Position numbers and translations under genes: made by a program
Shown here: piece after piece, positions 37,441 through 46,179 of the stretch
Layout of the letters: every line of letters starts with the position of its first letter
Numbering within the stretch: the stretch's first letter is position 1
The notes under the pieces: model-generated
Told to the model about the DNA's origin: nothing
What the model saw: only the letters and a program-made list of their open reading frames with translations
Database searches by the model: none
Assembly: GCA_039026915.1 (NCBI GenBank)
Contig: JBCCLJ010000001.1
Span: forward strand, 30,817 to 94,816
DNA: 64,000 bases
Direction of reading: 5' to 3'
Source: JBCCLJ01 sp039026915
Lineage (GTDB): Bacteria > Acidobacteriota > Thermoanaerobaculia > Multivoradales > Multivoraceae

Positions 37441-38775
37441 TCAGCGCAGAAGCCTCGACCCGGCCCAGCCCACGAGCAGCACGAGAAGACCCACTCCGGA
37501 GAGTCGAAGACCTGGCACGGGGGAAGGCACGCCCGCAGTCGTCAATTCGAAGATTCCCGGCTCGTTGCGCGGAAACGGCGGTGAGCCATAAAAATCGATC
37601 AGGATGACCGCGCGATCACCGACAACAAGGGGCTGATGAGTGAAGATCTGCGCTCCGTCGATCTCATCTCCCGGACCGAGGATGCGCACCAAATCCTCAC
37701 CATCACGGCGCAGCACTTCTCCCGGCGTGCGCATCGGGATCGACGGCCCGCCTATGATTGAGTCGGTGGACGCGCGAAGCCACAGCTCCCGAGGCCCGAA
37801 GTGCACGTCGTAAAAGCACTCCAGAGACTCGCCATCAGTGGGGCTCAGATCGGTGTTGTCGGCAATCTTCTGGACGCGCCCCAGCTCCCAGACGAAGACG
37901 CCTCCTCGGCATCGAAACGAAGGAGCCACGTTCTGATTCTGAACGAAAGCCACCTGCGAGTCGCGCACCGAGAGCGTCGACTGCCAGCCCTGGAAGCGCT
38001 CCGCCTGCTCATAGGGTCCCAACCCGGGAAGGAGCGTGTCCTGATCGACCACAGCGCGCAGTCCTGCCTCCGGCTCCCAGGCGAAGAGACCTTCGCCCAA
38101 GGTGGTTCGTGCTTCGAAGACGACCCATGCAACGCTGGTCTCCAGCGCGCGAAAGTCGGTGAAGGTGCCTCCACCTGGCGCCGAGTCTCCCTCGCGAGCC
38201 ACGATCTGGCGTGTGCCGGCGCCGTCGACCCAGAAAATGAGCATTGGATCCGTCGAGGAGAAGCTGGCTAAAGCGACACCACTGCGGAAGGCCTTCAAGA
38301 CGCGCAACTCGGGACTGGCACCGAGGAAGTCCAGAGGCAGCCAAAGCGAGGTCGAGCCACCGCTCCAACGGTAAAGCGCCGCACCGCCGGCTGAGTCGCC
38401 GGCAAGGAACGCGACTCCGTCCTCGAGCAGAACGATTTCGCCGAACGAGAGGAACGTCTCCGTCCCGCCGGGCACCAGCGTTGCGGTGTCGGCGACGAGA
38501 ACGAACGTCAGCCCATCGCTGAGCCAAACTCCGCGCCGCGTCGAGAGACCACCGGCGGACGTCTCACGGTGAATGAACGCGACACGATCGCCCTCCGCAT
38601 CCAGCCTGAACCGGTCGACGGTGAACGATCCACCGTCGGGGTGCGGCCAGCCGGAGTCCACGATCCGTCTCCACTCGGGGCCCGCTCCAGTGGTCCCTTG
38701 TGCCGTGAGCTGTGCTGCCGCCAGGAGGCAGCCGAGCCCGAACGAGCAAATGCAGAAGGCACGAGACTTGTTCAC
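37441..38775 (-). CDS. Secreted repeat protein with C-terminal sorting-signal-like tail (member 1)
   Basis: 444 residues from GTG 38775; a signal peptide (SRAFCICSFGLGCLLAAAQL) supports this start, and ATG 38826 lies in a palindrome. The mature part has beta-rich repeats with VAREGDSAPGGGTFTDF and GLFAWEPEAGLRAVVD, resembling the choice-of-anchor/DUF7453 type. The tail VPGLRLSGVGLLVLLVGWAG then SRLLR has the motif-helix-Arg layout of PEP/IPTL-CTERM signals. No sortase-like enzyme is in the window. Paralogous to the genes at 40182-41563 and 41560-42840. Confidence 0.8.
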   Translation of the reverse strand: MNKSRAFCICSFGLGCLLAAAQLTAQGTTGAGPEWRRIVDSGWPHPDGGSFTVDRFRLDAEGDRVAFIHRETSAGGLSTRRGVWLSDGLTFVLVADTATLVPGGTETFLSFGEIVLLEDGVAFLAGDSAGGAALYRWSGGSTSLWLPLDFLGASPELRVLKAFRSGVALASFSSTDPMLIFWVDGAGTRQIVAREGDSAPGGGTFTDFRALETSVAWVVFEARTTLGEGLFAWEPEAGLRAVVDQDTLLPGLGPYEQAERFQGWQSTLSVRDSQVAFVQNQNVAPSFRCRGGVFVWELGRVQKIADNTDLSPTDGESLECFYDVHFGPRELWLRASTDSIIGGPSIPMRTPGEVLRRDGEDLVRILGPGDEIDGAQIFTHQPLVVGDRAVILIDFYGSPPFPRNEPGIFELTTAGVPSPVPGLRLSGVGLLVLLVGWAGSRLLR

Positions 38776-38811
38776 AGATTTAGATTTACCGGTCTGGTCT
38801 TTGCCATTCTC

Positions 38812-38826
38812 ATGCTTCAGAAGCAT
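38812..38826 (-). promoter_or_regulatory. Palindrome with -10-like box upstream of member 1
   Basis: ATGCTTCTGAAGCAT (minus strand) has 6-bp arms. Its left end forms TATGCT, a -10-like hexamer. The same element occurs upstream of member 3 (42876-42890), and both are followed by CCGGTA.AT before the start. Likely a shared promoter/operator. Confidence 0.5.
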
Positions 38827-38993
38827 ACTACAGTGCGGCGGATCCCATCCAGAAGGCCAAGGCCGGTTCGCTCGGATAAGCGACGTGTCGACCCTCCGAA
38901 CCCCGCAGCCTGCCACCGGAGGACATGAAGGCATCACTTAGAGAGACTCGCCGCAAGTTGTTCGCCTTCGCGCGCTAGGCGGCGCCGAGCCAG

Positions 38994-39319
38994 ATGAGCG
39001 CGCGAGAAACCGCCACGCTGTATCGATCTCGTCGCTGCATCGGCCTTCCGAAGATGGCCACCCCGGCTCCCAGAGCACCGATCGTCTATCCGGCCACGAA
39101 CGAGGAGCACGCCGAAGAAGTCACTCGCTGGAACGTCGCCGAGTCCGGCGTCGGCTACGTAAACGCTTCGAGGTGGCGAAAGAGTTCATGGATCAACGCG
39201 ACGTGAAGTGCGTTGGAGCAAAACACCATACCGAGTGGTGGGTGCCCGCCGAAGATCTCGAGGGGCTCAACGACCACATCGTCGGGAGGATTGTCGTGAT
39301 CTCGAAGCTGACGCGTTGA
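38994..39319 (+). pseudogene. Frameshifted small gene, ADP-ribosylation/crystallin-J1-annotated family
   Basis: Two frames join into one recognisable protein: TLYRS near the start, PIVYPATNEEHAEEVTRWN and GVGYV in frame one, then KRFEVAKEFMDQRDVKCVGA and KHHTEWWVPAEDLEGLNDHI in frame two, ending GRIVVI. Restoring one A in GTAAAC (39159-39164) gives GYV-KRF as in relatives I recall (TLYRPVG..YPVTNEEYA..GYVTRFEV..EYWIPAEEL). Function unknown despite the family name. Only plus-strand gene in the block. Start uncertain. Confidence 0.55.
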
Positions 39320-39512
39320 GCTTCTACTGCTCAAGCCGCGGCTCCGCTCTGCCGGCAGAGAACCGACGAGCCCTGTGCCCACTTGACGCTCTTGGGGGCA
39401 GCCCTTGCAGGCTCGCCCTATCTTTCGGCCGCCCCTCCCCAGCTCGGGAAGGGGCACAAGGCCCAGGCAGCCTTAGATCGGTCTTAGGCCTCGCCGGCTA
39501 GCCACCATCGCG

Positions 39513-40045
39513 CTAGCTTGAAAGCGATCGAAGAAGTGCCGCCCCACCAGCCATCAAAAGAAGCGCCAAGAGCGCGCTGCCGAGAGGAGACGCCGCGGGG
39601 ACAATCGTTGGCGCTATGAAGTCGACCGAACCGCACTCCACAGGATCACGAGCCCCCAAACGAATCGAGACTCTCATACGATGAGAGCCTGCCGACAGGC
39701 CGGAAACGGCTGCGGTGTCCTCTAGGGATCCAGAGCGGAGAGGCCACCATCACCTCCAGCAACAACCACATGGACTTCGCGGCCAGAAAGCGGGGTCGAT
39801 TCGATGTGAGGCCGAGGAGAACCGATAACGAACCAACGGCCCGACATCCTTAGATTCCCGCGTTGAGCAAGCCTGCTGAAGTTGACCTCCTCGACCGCGG
39901 GAGCGCGCGAAGCGGGTGACTGCCCTCTGGCTCTCGGCGCAATCAGGATAGCCACCATGGAAGCCAGCGCAATCGCGGTGAATCCTTCGCGAGGTAGGTC
40001 AGTGAGTGGAGCCAACCGCTGCCAACTGTTTGTCAGCCGCTTCAT
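39513..40045 (-). pseudogene. Frameshifted secreted protein with sorting-signal-like tail (member 4)
   Basis: ATG 40045 follows AGGGCAGGGG. The signal segment is GFTAIALASMVAILIAPRAR. The first frame ends GGDGGLSALDP-stop at 39722. The other frame continues LEDTAAVSGLSAGSHRMRVS, later CGSVDFIAPTIVPAASPLGS and a helix plus LLRSLSS, ending at 39513. One extra C at CCCTAG would join them. About 180 residues when repaired. The middle is not like members 1-3; only the tail is shared. 136 bases downstream of member 2. Confidence 0.6.
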
Positions 40046-40181
40046 CCCCTGCCCTTTGACTGTTGCCTCATGCCCGTTCCCTCCGGCAGCCACGGCTCTT
40101 CGCGCATCCTCTGACAACTCTCCATCGGTGCTGAGCCAGCCCCACAATCGCCTTGGGATCACGCAAGCAGCTCGCAAACGC

Positions 40182-41563
40182 CTAGATCGATCCGCGGATC
40201 CGTCGAATCCCCAAGGCCATGAGGACGAGCACAAGAAGAGCCACTCCAAGATCACTGCCGGTCGGTACAGGTGTTGCTCCAAACGACTCGGCCGCGTACA
40301 AACCAAAGCGGATGGTGCTCCTCCCTCCACTGTTGACTCCCAAGTAGAACACCGCCCGGTCCTCCAGTAGTAGCGGAGTGAATTCCCAAAGTGACTCGCC
40401 TAACGCCTCGTCTCGGAAGCCCAAAAGCCGCTCGAGGCGGGTACCTCGGCGGCGGAGCATCTCTCCGTACGACGGCATTCGTACGGTAGGCCCTCCGTCG
40501 ACCGTGTAGGTCGTCGCACGAAACCAGAGGTCGTGCGCCCCGAGAAAGACCGCGAAAAAACAATGGAGTTTCTCATCGAGTTCAGGGCTTCGATCCCGGT
40601 TGGAAGCCACCTCACTCAGGCTCCCCTCCTCCCAGAGGAAGACTCCCCCCTGGCATCTCACCTCCAAAGGGTCGCTCGTGGCTCGGATCCGGTTCTGCAC
40701 AAACGCCAGCTTCCGGCCGACCACGGCGAACGGCGAATCTGACCTCGGGGTGAGATCTGGTGGCAAGTAGCCGGTTCCCAGGCCGGGGATTGGGGTCGTC
40801 TGATCTACCAAAGACCGAAGTCCTCCGACAGGATCCCAGGCAAAGAGACCGGATCCAGCGGCCGTCTCTGCCTCGAAAACGACCCAGTCATCACTGGCCT
40901 TGAGCGTGCAGAATCGTACGAAGGCGCCGCCATTCGGCGCCGTGTCTCCCTCCCTCGCGACGAAGCGATGCGCACCGCTCGCGTCGACCCACCGCACGGC
41001 GTGGAGTTCTTGATCGCTAACAGCGGTATCCGTCAGAGCCACGCCACCGCGAAAGTCGTCCATGTAGCGAACCCCCAGCCGCTCTCCCAGCGATTTCTCA
41101 TCCTGCCAGACCGAAAGAGCCCCGTCCCTCCATCGATAGATCCCGACGCGGCCGAGCTCATCGCGGCAAAGACGAGTCCTTCCTCGACAAGATTCGCGGC
41201 ATCAAAGTGAACAAATCTCGAGGAGCCATCGGGAATCAACATCGTCGTGTCCACGATCCGAAGAAACTGACCACCGTCACGAAGCCAGAGTTCCCGTTCG
41301 ATCCCCGCCGCCCCTGGGCGGAGATGAGTGAACAGCAACCGGTCACCTTTCGCATCGATGCCGAAGCCTCCGAGCTCGAAGGTCCCTCCATCAGGACGGC
41401 TTACCGTGTGATCCACGAGACGCTGCCAAGGCAGGCGACTCTTCTGCTGACTAGCGGTCGCCTGACTCGCAAGAGGAACCCCTGGGACGAGCCAAGACGA
41501 CAGGACAAGCCCAATCGCGAACCAGCGTGCCAAGTCGCCGGGCCTTTCGAACCAGAAGCTCAC
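40182..41563 (-). pseudogene. Frameshifted secreted repeat protein (member 2)
   Basis: GTG 41563 overlaps the stop of member 3 (GTGA). Signal peptide WFAIGLVLSSWLVPGVPLAS. The first frame runs to the stop at 41033. The true continuation lies in the other frame from 41141 (IYRWRDGALSVWQDEKSLGE, then VRYMDDFRGGVALTDTAVSD) to 40182. Member 1 has LYRWSGG and member 3 LYRWRSG at this point, proving one ancestral gene. Restoring one G in TCGGGATC repairs it to about 460 residues. Repeats VAREGDTAPNGGAFVRF and GLFAWDPVGGLRSLVD; tail VPTGSDLGVALLVLVLMALG plus IRRIRGSI. Confidence 0.8.
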
Positions 41564-42840
41564 GACGCGCGCAGCGACCGGGTCGCCACGGCGGCGAGGA
41601 GGCCAGCAAAGCACAGAACACCGATCCAGGAGAGCGACGGAACTCCGACGACGAGCGAGTCAAAGTCGACCGAGTACAAACTACAGTCCAGCCGCGTATG
41701 GTCGCCAAAACACAGGTTCATGAACGCCCTGTCATCGCCGAGCTGCGTGGAGTACAAAAACAAAGAGCCGGTGAACCGATCGTCCAATGCCGTCAAGACT
41801 CGCAGGACGCCCTGATTCGTGGTCGCGAAGAGCTCGCCTTGCGTAGGCAGCAGGACAGTCGGGCCCCCGAAAGACGCGACCGTAGCGCCTTGGAACCACA
41901 GCTGACCACCGCCAACGTACGCAGCAAGAAAGCACTCGAACGGAACGTTCGTTTCTGGGTGGCGGTCAGCCCGGCTCAGGGCCTGAGTGAAACCGCCGTT
42001 CTCCCACAGGTATACCCCCGACTGGCAGGTCCTCTCTAGATCGAAGTTCTGCCGCATGTGCACGAAGGCAACCTGTTCGCCGTCGACCGAGAAGGACGGA
42101 AAGAAAAGTGAGTCGTCTGCCCAAGGGGCGGTCTGCCCTGGAAGCGTCGTCATTTCGTCGACGACCACGCTCAGGGAGTCGGTCGCAGAGTGCCGAGCGA
42201 TCAGAGCGGAGCCCAGATTCGTGCTCACTCTCGCCACGACGAGATCCTGGCTCCCTTCCAAGACCCTCCCCGAAATGGACTGAACGACGGACCCGTTGGG
42301 TAGCGTGTCGCCCGAAGACAAGAGCCGATCGAGAGTTCCAGACGGCGAGAAGCGATACAGCGAGCCCTTGTCGACGAAGTAAAGATCGCCGCCACTCTGC
42401 TGCAAGGTGGCGAAGTCGGCTGTTCCGCCGAGATCGCTCGGAGCTACGACAGAGTCGAGGGATCCCGAACGCCAGCGGTAGAGCCTCCGCTCTCCAGCCG
42501 AGTCGATGGCGATGAAGGCAACTCCCTCCGGCAGTAGATCGGCCCTCACGAACGCGGTGAACGTAGCTCCTCCCTGCGGGACGGTCGTCGTCTCGTCCGC
42601 GACGATCGTCGCCCTGCCGTTCTCCACCAGAACCAGCTCGTGCGGCGGAGAATCGAACCTGGTGGCAAAGACATATCGCTGGCCGCGCGCGTCAAAGAGC
42701 GTGCGCGAGCCGAAGGTTCCTCCCCCTGGGCGCTGCACTTGAGGATCCAGCGGTTCGATGCGCACAGCAAACAAAGGCTTTGATGTGTTCGCCAGTGTTG
42801 CCAAAAGGCACAGAAAACCGAGCAGCTTGGCCCCTCTCAC
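41560..42840 (-). CDS. Secreted repeat protein with C-terminal sorting-signal-like tail (member 3)
   Basis: 426 residues from GTG 42840 (GGGAG 4 bases upstream); signal peptide VRGAKLLGFLCLLATLANTS. Beta-rich repeats such as DETTTVPQGGATFTAF and AIDSAGERRLYRWRSG parallel members 1 and 2. A Cys pair region (LERTCQSGVYLWENGG, FECFLAAY) is shared by all three. The tail VPSLSWIGVLCFAGLLAAVA then TRSLRAS is the closest of the set to IPTL-CTERM. It lies 71 bases after dctM with its own palindrome/-10 box. Its stop overlaps the start of member 2. Confidence 0.82.
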   Translation of the reverse strand: MRGAKLLGFLCLLATLANTSKPLFAVRIEPLDPQVQRPGGGTFGSRTLFDARGQRYVFATRFDSPPHELVLVENGRATIVADETTTVPQGGATFTAFVRADLLPEGVAFIAIDSAGERRLYRWRSGSLDSVVAPSDLGGTADFATLQQSGGDLYFVDKGSLYRFSPSGTLDRLLSSGDTLPNGSVVQSISGRVLEGSQDLVVARVSTNLGSALIARHSATDSLSVVVDEMTTLPGQTAPWADDSLFFPSFSVDGEQVAFVHMRQNFDLERTCQSGVYLWENGGFTQALSRADRHPETNVPFECFLAAYVGGGQLWFQGATVASFGGPTVLLPTQGELFATTNQGVLRVLTALDDRFTGSLFLYSTQLGDDRAFMNLCFGDHTRLDCSLYSVDFDSLVVGVPSLSWIGVLCFAGLLAAVATRSLRAS

Positions 42841-42875
42841 CGCTCTCCCGCTTTCACTCTTGAATCTACCGGCAT

Positions 42876-42890
42876 ATGCTCTAGAAGCAT
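42876..42890 (-). promoter_or_regulatory. Palindrome with -10-like box upstream of member 3
   Basis: ATGCTTCTAGAGCAT on the minus strand, preceded by T to give TATGCT, then CCGGTAGATTC a few bases on. Matches the element upstream of member 1 at 13 of 15 positions. Confidence 0.5.
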
Positions 42891-42911
42891 AGACCACTTC
42901 AAGCGCTGCCT

Positions 42912-44240
42912 CTACCTCTCTCCCAGCAACCCCGTCACCATCTCAGGAAACGCGATAATCAACGCCAGCCCGATCAGCTGAATGATGATGAACGGCACGA
43001 CGCCTCGGTAGATCTGCGTCGTCTTGATCTCGGGTGGCGAGACACCGCGCAAATAGAAGATCGCGAAGCCGAAGGGCGGCGTGAGAAAGGACGTCTGCAG
43101 GTTCATGGCGATCATCACGCCGAACCAGACGAGGTCGATGCCGAGAAGTCGTGCTGCCGGCACGATGAGCGGCACGATGATGAAGGCGATCTCGAAGAAG
43201 TCGATGAAGAAGCCGAGGATGAAGATCGCCAGATTGGCGACGACGAGCAGGCCGATCTTGCCGCCCGGCAAGTTCGTCAGCAGATCTTCGATCCAGATGT
43301 CGCCGTAGAGACCGCGAAAGACGAGCGCGAACGCGGTCGAGCCCAGCAGGAGGAAGACGACCATCGACGTGAGTCGCGTCGTCTCGTCCATCGTCTCCTT
43401 GAGCGCCTTGCGATCGAGACGGCGATTGACGGCCGCGAGGATCATCGCGCCGACGGCGCCCAGGGCTCCGGCCTCGGTCGGCGTGGCGATGCCGGCGAAG
43501 ATGCTGCCGAGCACGAGCAGGATCAAGAAGAGCGGCGGCAGCAGCACCTTGACCACCTTGCCGGCGAGCTCCACACCGGTCACCTCGCGCTCGGTGGCCG
43601 GAAGAGCTGGCGCTGCCTCCGGGACGAAGAGCGCCACGCCGGCAACGTAGAAGGCGTATAAGCCAGCGAGCATCAAACCTGGGATCAGGGCACCGATGAA
43701 CAGGTCGCCGACGGAGATGCCCATCTGGTCCGCCAGCACGACAAGCACGACGCTCGGCGGGATGATCTGGCCCAACGTGCCGGCGGCCGTGATGATGCCG
43801 GTCGACAGCTGCGGCGAGTAGTCGTAGCGCTGCATCACCGGCAGCGAGATCATGCCCATCGCCACGACGGATGCCCCGACGACGCCCGTGGCGGCCGCAA
43901 GCAGCGCGCCGACGAAGACCACGGCCAGCGCCAGGCCTCCTCGCAGTCGCCCGAAAAGCAGTCCGATCGTGCGCAATAGGTCTTCGGCGAGCCGTGACTT
44001 CTCGAGCATCGTGCCCATGAAGATGAAGAAAGGCACGGCGAGCAGCACGTAGTTCGACATGACACCGAAGACGCGCTCTGGAAAGGCGTACATCAGCGTC
44101 CACTCGAAGTAGCCCGCCTGCACACCGACGACGGCGAAGATCAGCGCCGTGCCGCCGAGCGCGAAGGCGACCGGATAGCCGACGAAGATGAACAGGAAGA
44201 CGACCACGAACATCAGCGGCCCGAGAAGACCGCCGCTCAT
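42912..44240 (-). CDS. dctM: TRAP transporter large permease, DctM
   Basis: 442-residue membrane protein with about 12 helices: PLMFVVVFLFIFVGYPVAFA, FIFMGTMLEKSRLAEDLLR, the IIPPSVVLVVLADQMGISVG loop and TPPFGFAIFYLRGVSPPEIK. It carries out ion-coupled import of the ligand delivered by DctP. ATG 44240 overlaps the dctQ stop (ATGA); the frame upstream of it lies inside dctQ. No dctP is downstream; member 3 of the repeat family follows. Confidence 0.96.
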   Translation of the reverse strand: MSGGLLGPLMFVVVFLFIFVGYPVAFALGGTALIFAVVGVQAGYFEWTLMYAFPERVFGVMSNYVLLAVPFFIFMGTMLEKSRLAEDLLRTIGLLFGRLRGGLALAVVFVGALLAAATGVVGASVVAMGMISLPVMQRYDYSPQLSTGIITAAGTLGQIIPPSVVLVVLADQMGISVGDLFIGALIPGLMLAGLYAFYVAGVALFVPEAAPALPATEREVTGVELAGKVVKVLLPPLFLILLVLGSIFAGIATPTEAGALGAVGAMILAAVNRRLDRKALKETMDETTRLTSMVVFLLLGSTAFALVFRGLYGDIWIEDLLTNLPGGKIGLLVVANLAIFILGFFIDFFEIAFIIVPLIVPAARLLGIDLVWFGVMIAMNLQTSFLTPPFGFAIFYLRGVSPPEIKTTQIYRGVVPFIIIQLIGLALIIAFPEMVTGLLGER

Positions 44241-44818
44241 CCGTCCTCCTCCGCGTCGGAAGTCGGACCGCCGCGCACCTTTTCGAGATTGCGCAGCACT
44301 TCCGCAACGCCCTGAAGGAAGAGCAGGGCGAAGCTGACGAGGATCACCGCTTTGATCGGCCAACGCCAGAGTCCGCCCGGATCTGGCGAGACCTCACGCA
44401 CGGCGAAGGAGTTGCGAACCGAGGGGATCGACACCCAGAAACCGAAAACAGTGAACGGCAGCAGGAAGAGCAGGCCGCCGAGCAGGTCGATCCACGCCTT
44501 CGCCCTCTCGGAGAGGCGGGAATAGAAGACGTCCACGCGCACGTGCGCGTCTCGGCTCAGCGCGTACGACCCGCCCAGGAGGAAGACGAGCGAAAAGAGG
44601 TACCACTGCAGCTCGAGGTAGGCGTTGGAGCTCAGGTCGACGCCCGTGAAGCGACCGAGGTAGCGCGCCAGCGCGTTGAATGCACCGACGAGGATCATCA
44701 GGAGAGCGAGCCAGGAAGCGAGGGTTCCGAGCACGCCGGACAGCCGGTCGATGCGCGCCCAGAGCGGGCGGGCGCCGCGCTCGTCCGGCGACGGCGATGT
44801 TTCCTGGGAAGCGCTCAA
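44237..44818 (-). CDS. dctQ: TRAP transporter small permease, DctQ
   Basis: 193 residues, four helices: SWLALLMILVGAFNALARYL, LELQWYLFSLVFLLGGSYAL, AWIDLLGGLLFLLPFTVFGF and IKAVILVSFALLFLQGVAEV. The RDAHVRVDVFYSRLSERAKAW loop is typical. TTG 44818 is the start with AGAGAT upstream. Coupled to dctM. Divergent from the MATE gene over 43 bases. Confidence 0.93.
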   Translation of the reverse strand: MSASQETSPSPDERGARPLWARIDRLSGVLGTLASWLALLMILVGAFNALARYLGRFTGVDLSSNAYLELQWYLFSLVFLLGGSYALSRDAHVRVDVFYSRLSERAKAWIDLLGGLLFLLPFTVFGFWVSIPSVRNSFAVREVSPDPGGLWRWPIKAVILVSFALLFLQGVAEVLRNLEKVRGGPTSDAEEDG

Positions 44819-44849
44819 ATCTCTTAGCTCGTGGGAACGGCTGTGAGGC

Positions 44850-44855
44850 TAGCAT
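44850..44855 (+). promoter_or_regulatory. -10-like element just before the MATE gene (leaderless candidate)
   Basis: TAGCAT ends 6 bases before ATG 44862; no ribosome site lies between. Confidence 0.3.
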
Positions 44856-44861
44856 GCGCCG

Positions 44862-46169
44862 ATGCCCACCCCGTCCCTGCGTTCTCGATTCTGGCGTCTG
44901 TGCCTGATCAACATCGCTTCGAACCTGACGATCCCACTCGTCGGGCTCGTCGACACCGCGATGCTCGGTCACCTGCCGGAGCTGCGCTTTCTCGCCGGTG
45001 TGGCCCTGGCATCGCTCATCTTCGACTACCTCTTCTTCGGCCTGGGCTTCCTGCGCATGACCACGACCGGGCAGACGGCACAGGCTCAGGGGCGCGGCGA
45101 CGACCGCGCCGTCGAGGGAACTCTGGCTCGCGGCGTCGTCTGGGCGCTGGGGTTAGGCCTTGCGACTCTGCTGCTGGCTCCACTGCTCGAAGGTGCCTCG
45201 TTCCGCCTGCTGAGCGGCACTCCCGAAGTCGAGGCCGCCGGCCGCGACTACTTTCGCGGCCGCATCTGGGGAGCTCCGGCTGCACTCTTGAACCTGGTCC
45301 TCGTCGGCTGGTTCCTGGGCCGCGAGCAGAGCGGCCGCGTGCTCCTGCTCACCGTCGTCGCCAACCTGACCAACGTCGCCCTCAACTACTGGTTCATTCT
45401 GCGTCTCGGGTGGGCCGCCTACGGCGCCGGCCTGGCGAGCGCCCTCGCCCAGGGGCTCATGGCCCTTCTTGCCGTTCTCCTCGTCTTGCGCTCCTGGCCG
45501 GGCTCCGGAGCCCGGCCAACCGAGCTGCTCGCAGCGGCACGCGACCGCAGTACTGCACAGCTGAATCTCGACCTGCTGGTGCGAACCCTGCTCCTCGTCT
45601 CCGCTTTCGCTGTCTTCACCAACTTGAGCGCCCTCTTCGGCACGGTCGCGCTGGCCGCCAACACGCTCTTGCTCCGCATCCTCTCGATCGGCTCGTATTT
45701 CATCGACGGAGCGGCCTACGCGACCGAGAGTCTCGCCGGTCGCGAGCTCGGGCGCGGTGATCGCTCGAAGCTCAGGGAGGTGCTGCGCCTCAGCCTGATC
45801 GCCGGCGAGGCCTTTGCCTGGCTCGTGCTGCTCCCGACGCTCTTGGCTCCGCGCTGGGTCTTCGGGCTGCTGACGTCACACGACGAGGTCGTCGGGCTGG
45901 CGACCAGCTGGCGCTGGTGGCTCGTGCCGACCCTCGCCTTCGGCGCCTTCGCCTACATTCTCGACGGCTTCTTCCTCGGCCTCACCGCGGGCCGTACGCT
46001 GCGCAACGCGATGCTTGCGAGCGCTCTCCTCGGCTTCGGCCCTCTGGCACTCTGGGCGGCCTATGGCGGCGGACCAACGGTCCTCTGGATCGCGATGGTG
46101 ATGCTCATGGCGGCGCGCACGCTGACTCTGGCCGTGCGCATCCCAAGCGCGCTCGCGCCGCAGGCCTGA
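44862..46169 (+). CDS. MATE family efflux transporter, DinF subfamily
   Basis: 435 residues, 12 helices in two homologous halves. NIASNLTIPLVGLVDTAMLG and FLRMTTTGQTAQAQGRGDD are typical of DinF-type MATE exporters, with a second half starting near residue 235 (LVRTLLLVSAFAVFTNLSAL). Exports drugs or metabolites using Na+ or H+; substrate unknown. Convergent with hyuB, 10 bases apart. Confidence 0.93.
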   Translation: MPTPSLRSRFWRLCLINIASNLTIPLVGLVDTAMLGHLPELRFLAGVALASLIFDYLFFGLGFLRMTTTGQTAQAQGRGDDRAVEGTLARGVVWALGLGLATLLLAPLLEGASFRLLSGTPEVEAAGRDYFRGRIWGAPAALLNLVLVGWFLGREQSGRVLLLTVVANLTNVALNYWFILRLGWAAYGAGLASALAQGLMALLAVLLVLRSWPGSGARPTELLAAARDRSTAQLNLDLLVRTLLLVSAFAVFTNLSALFGTVALAANTLLLRILSIGSYFIDGAAYATESLAGRELGRGDRSKLREVLRLSLIAGEAFAWLVLLPTLLAPRWVFGLLTSHDEVVGLATSWRWWLVPTLAFGAFAYILDGFFLGLTAGRTLRNAMLASALLGFGPLALWAAYGGGPTVLWIAMVMLMAARTLTLAVRIPSALAPQA

Positions 46170-46179
46170 CGGAGAGCAT

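Noticed and set aside
39700..41150. Programmed -1 frameshifting in members 2 and 4
   Set aside because: No X-XXY-YYZ slippery heptamer at either site and no clear downstream stem; single-base loss at short runs is simpler.
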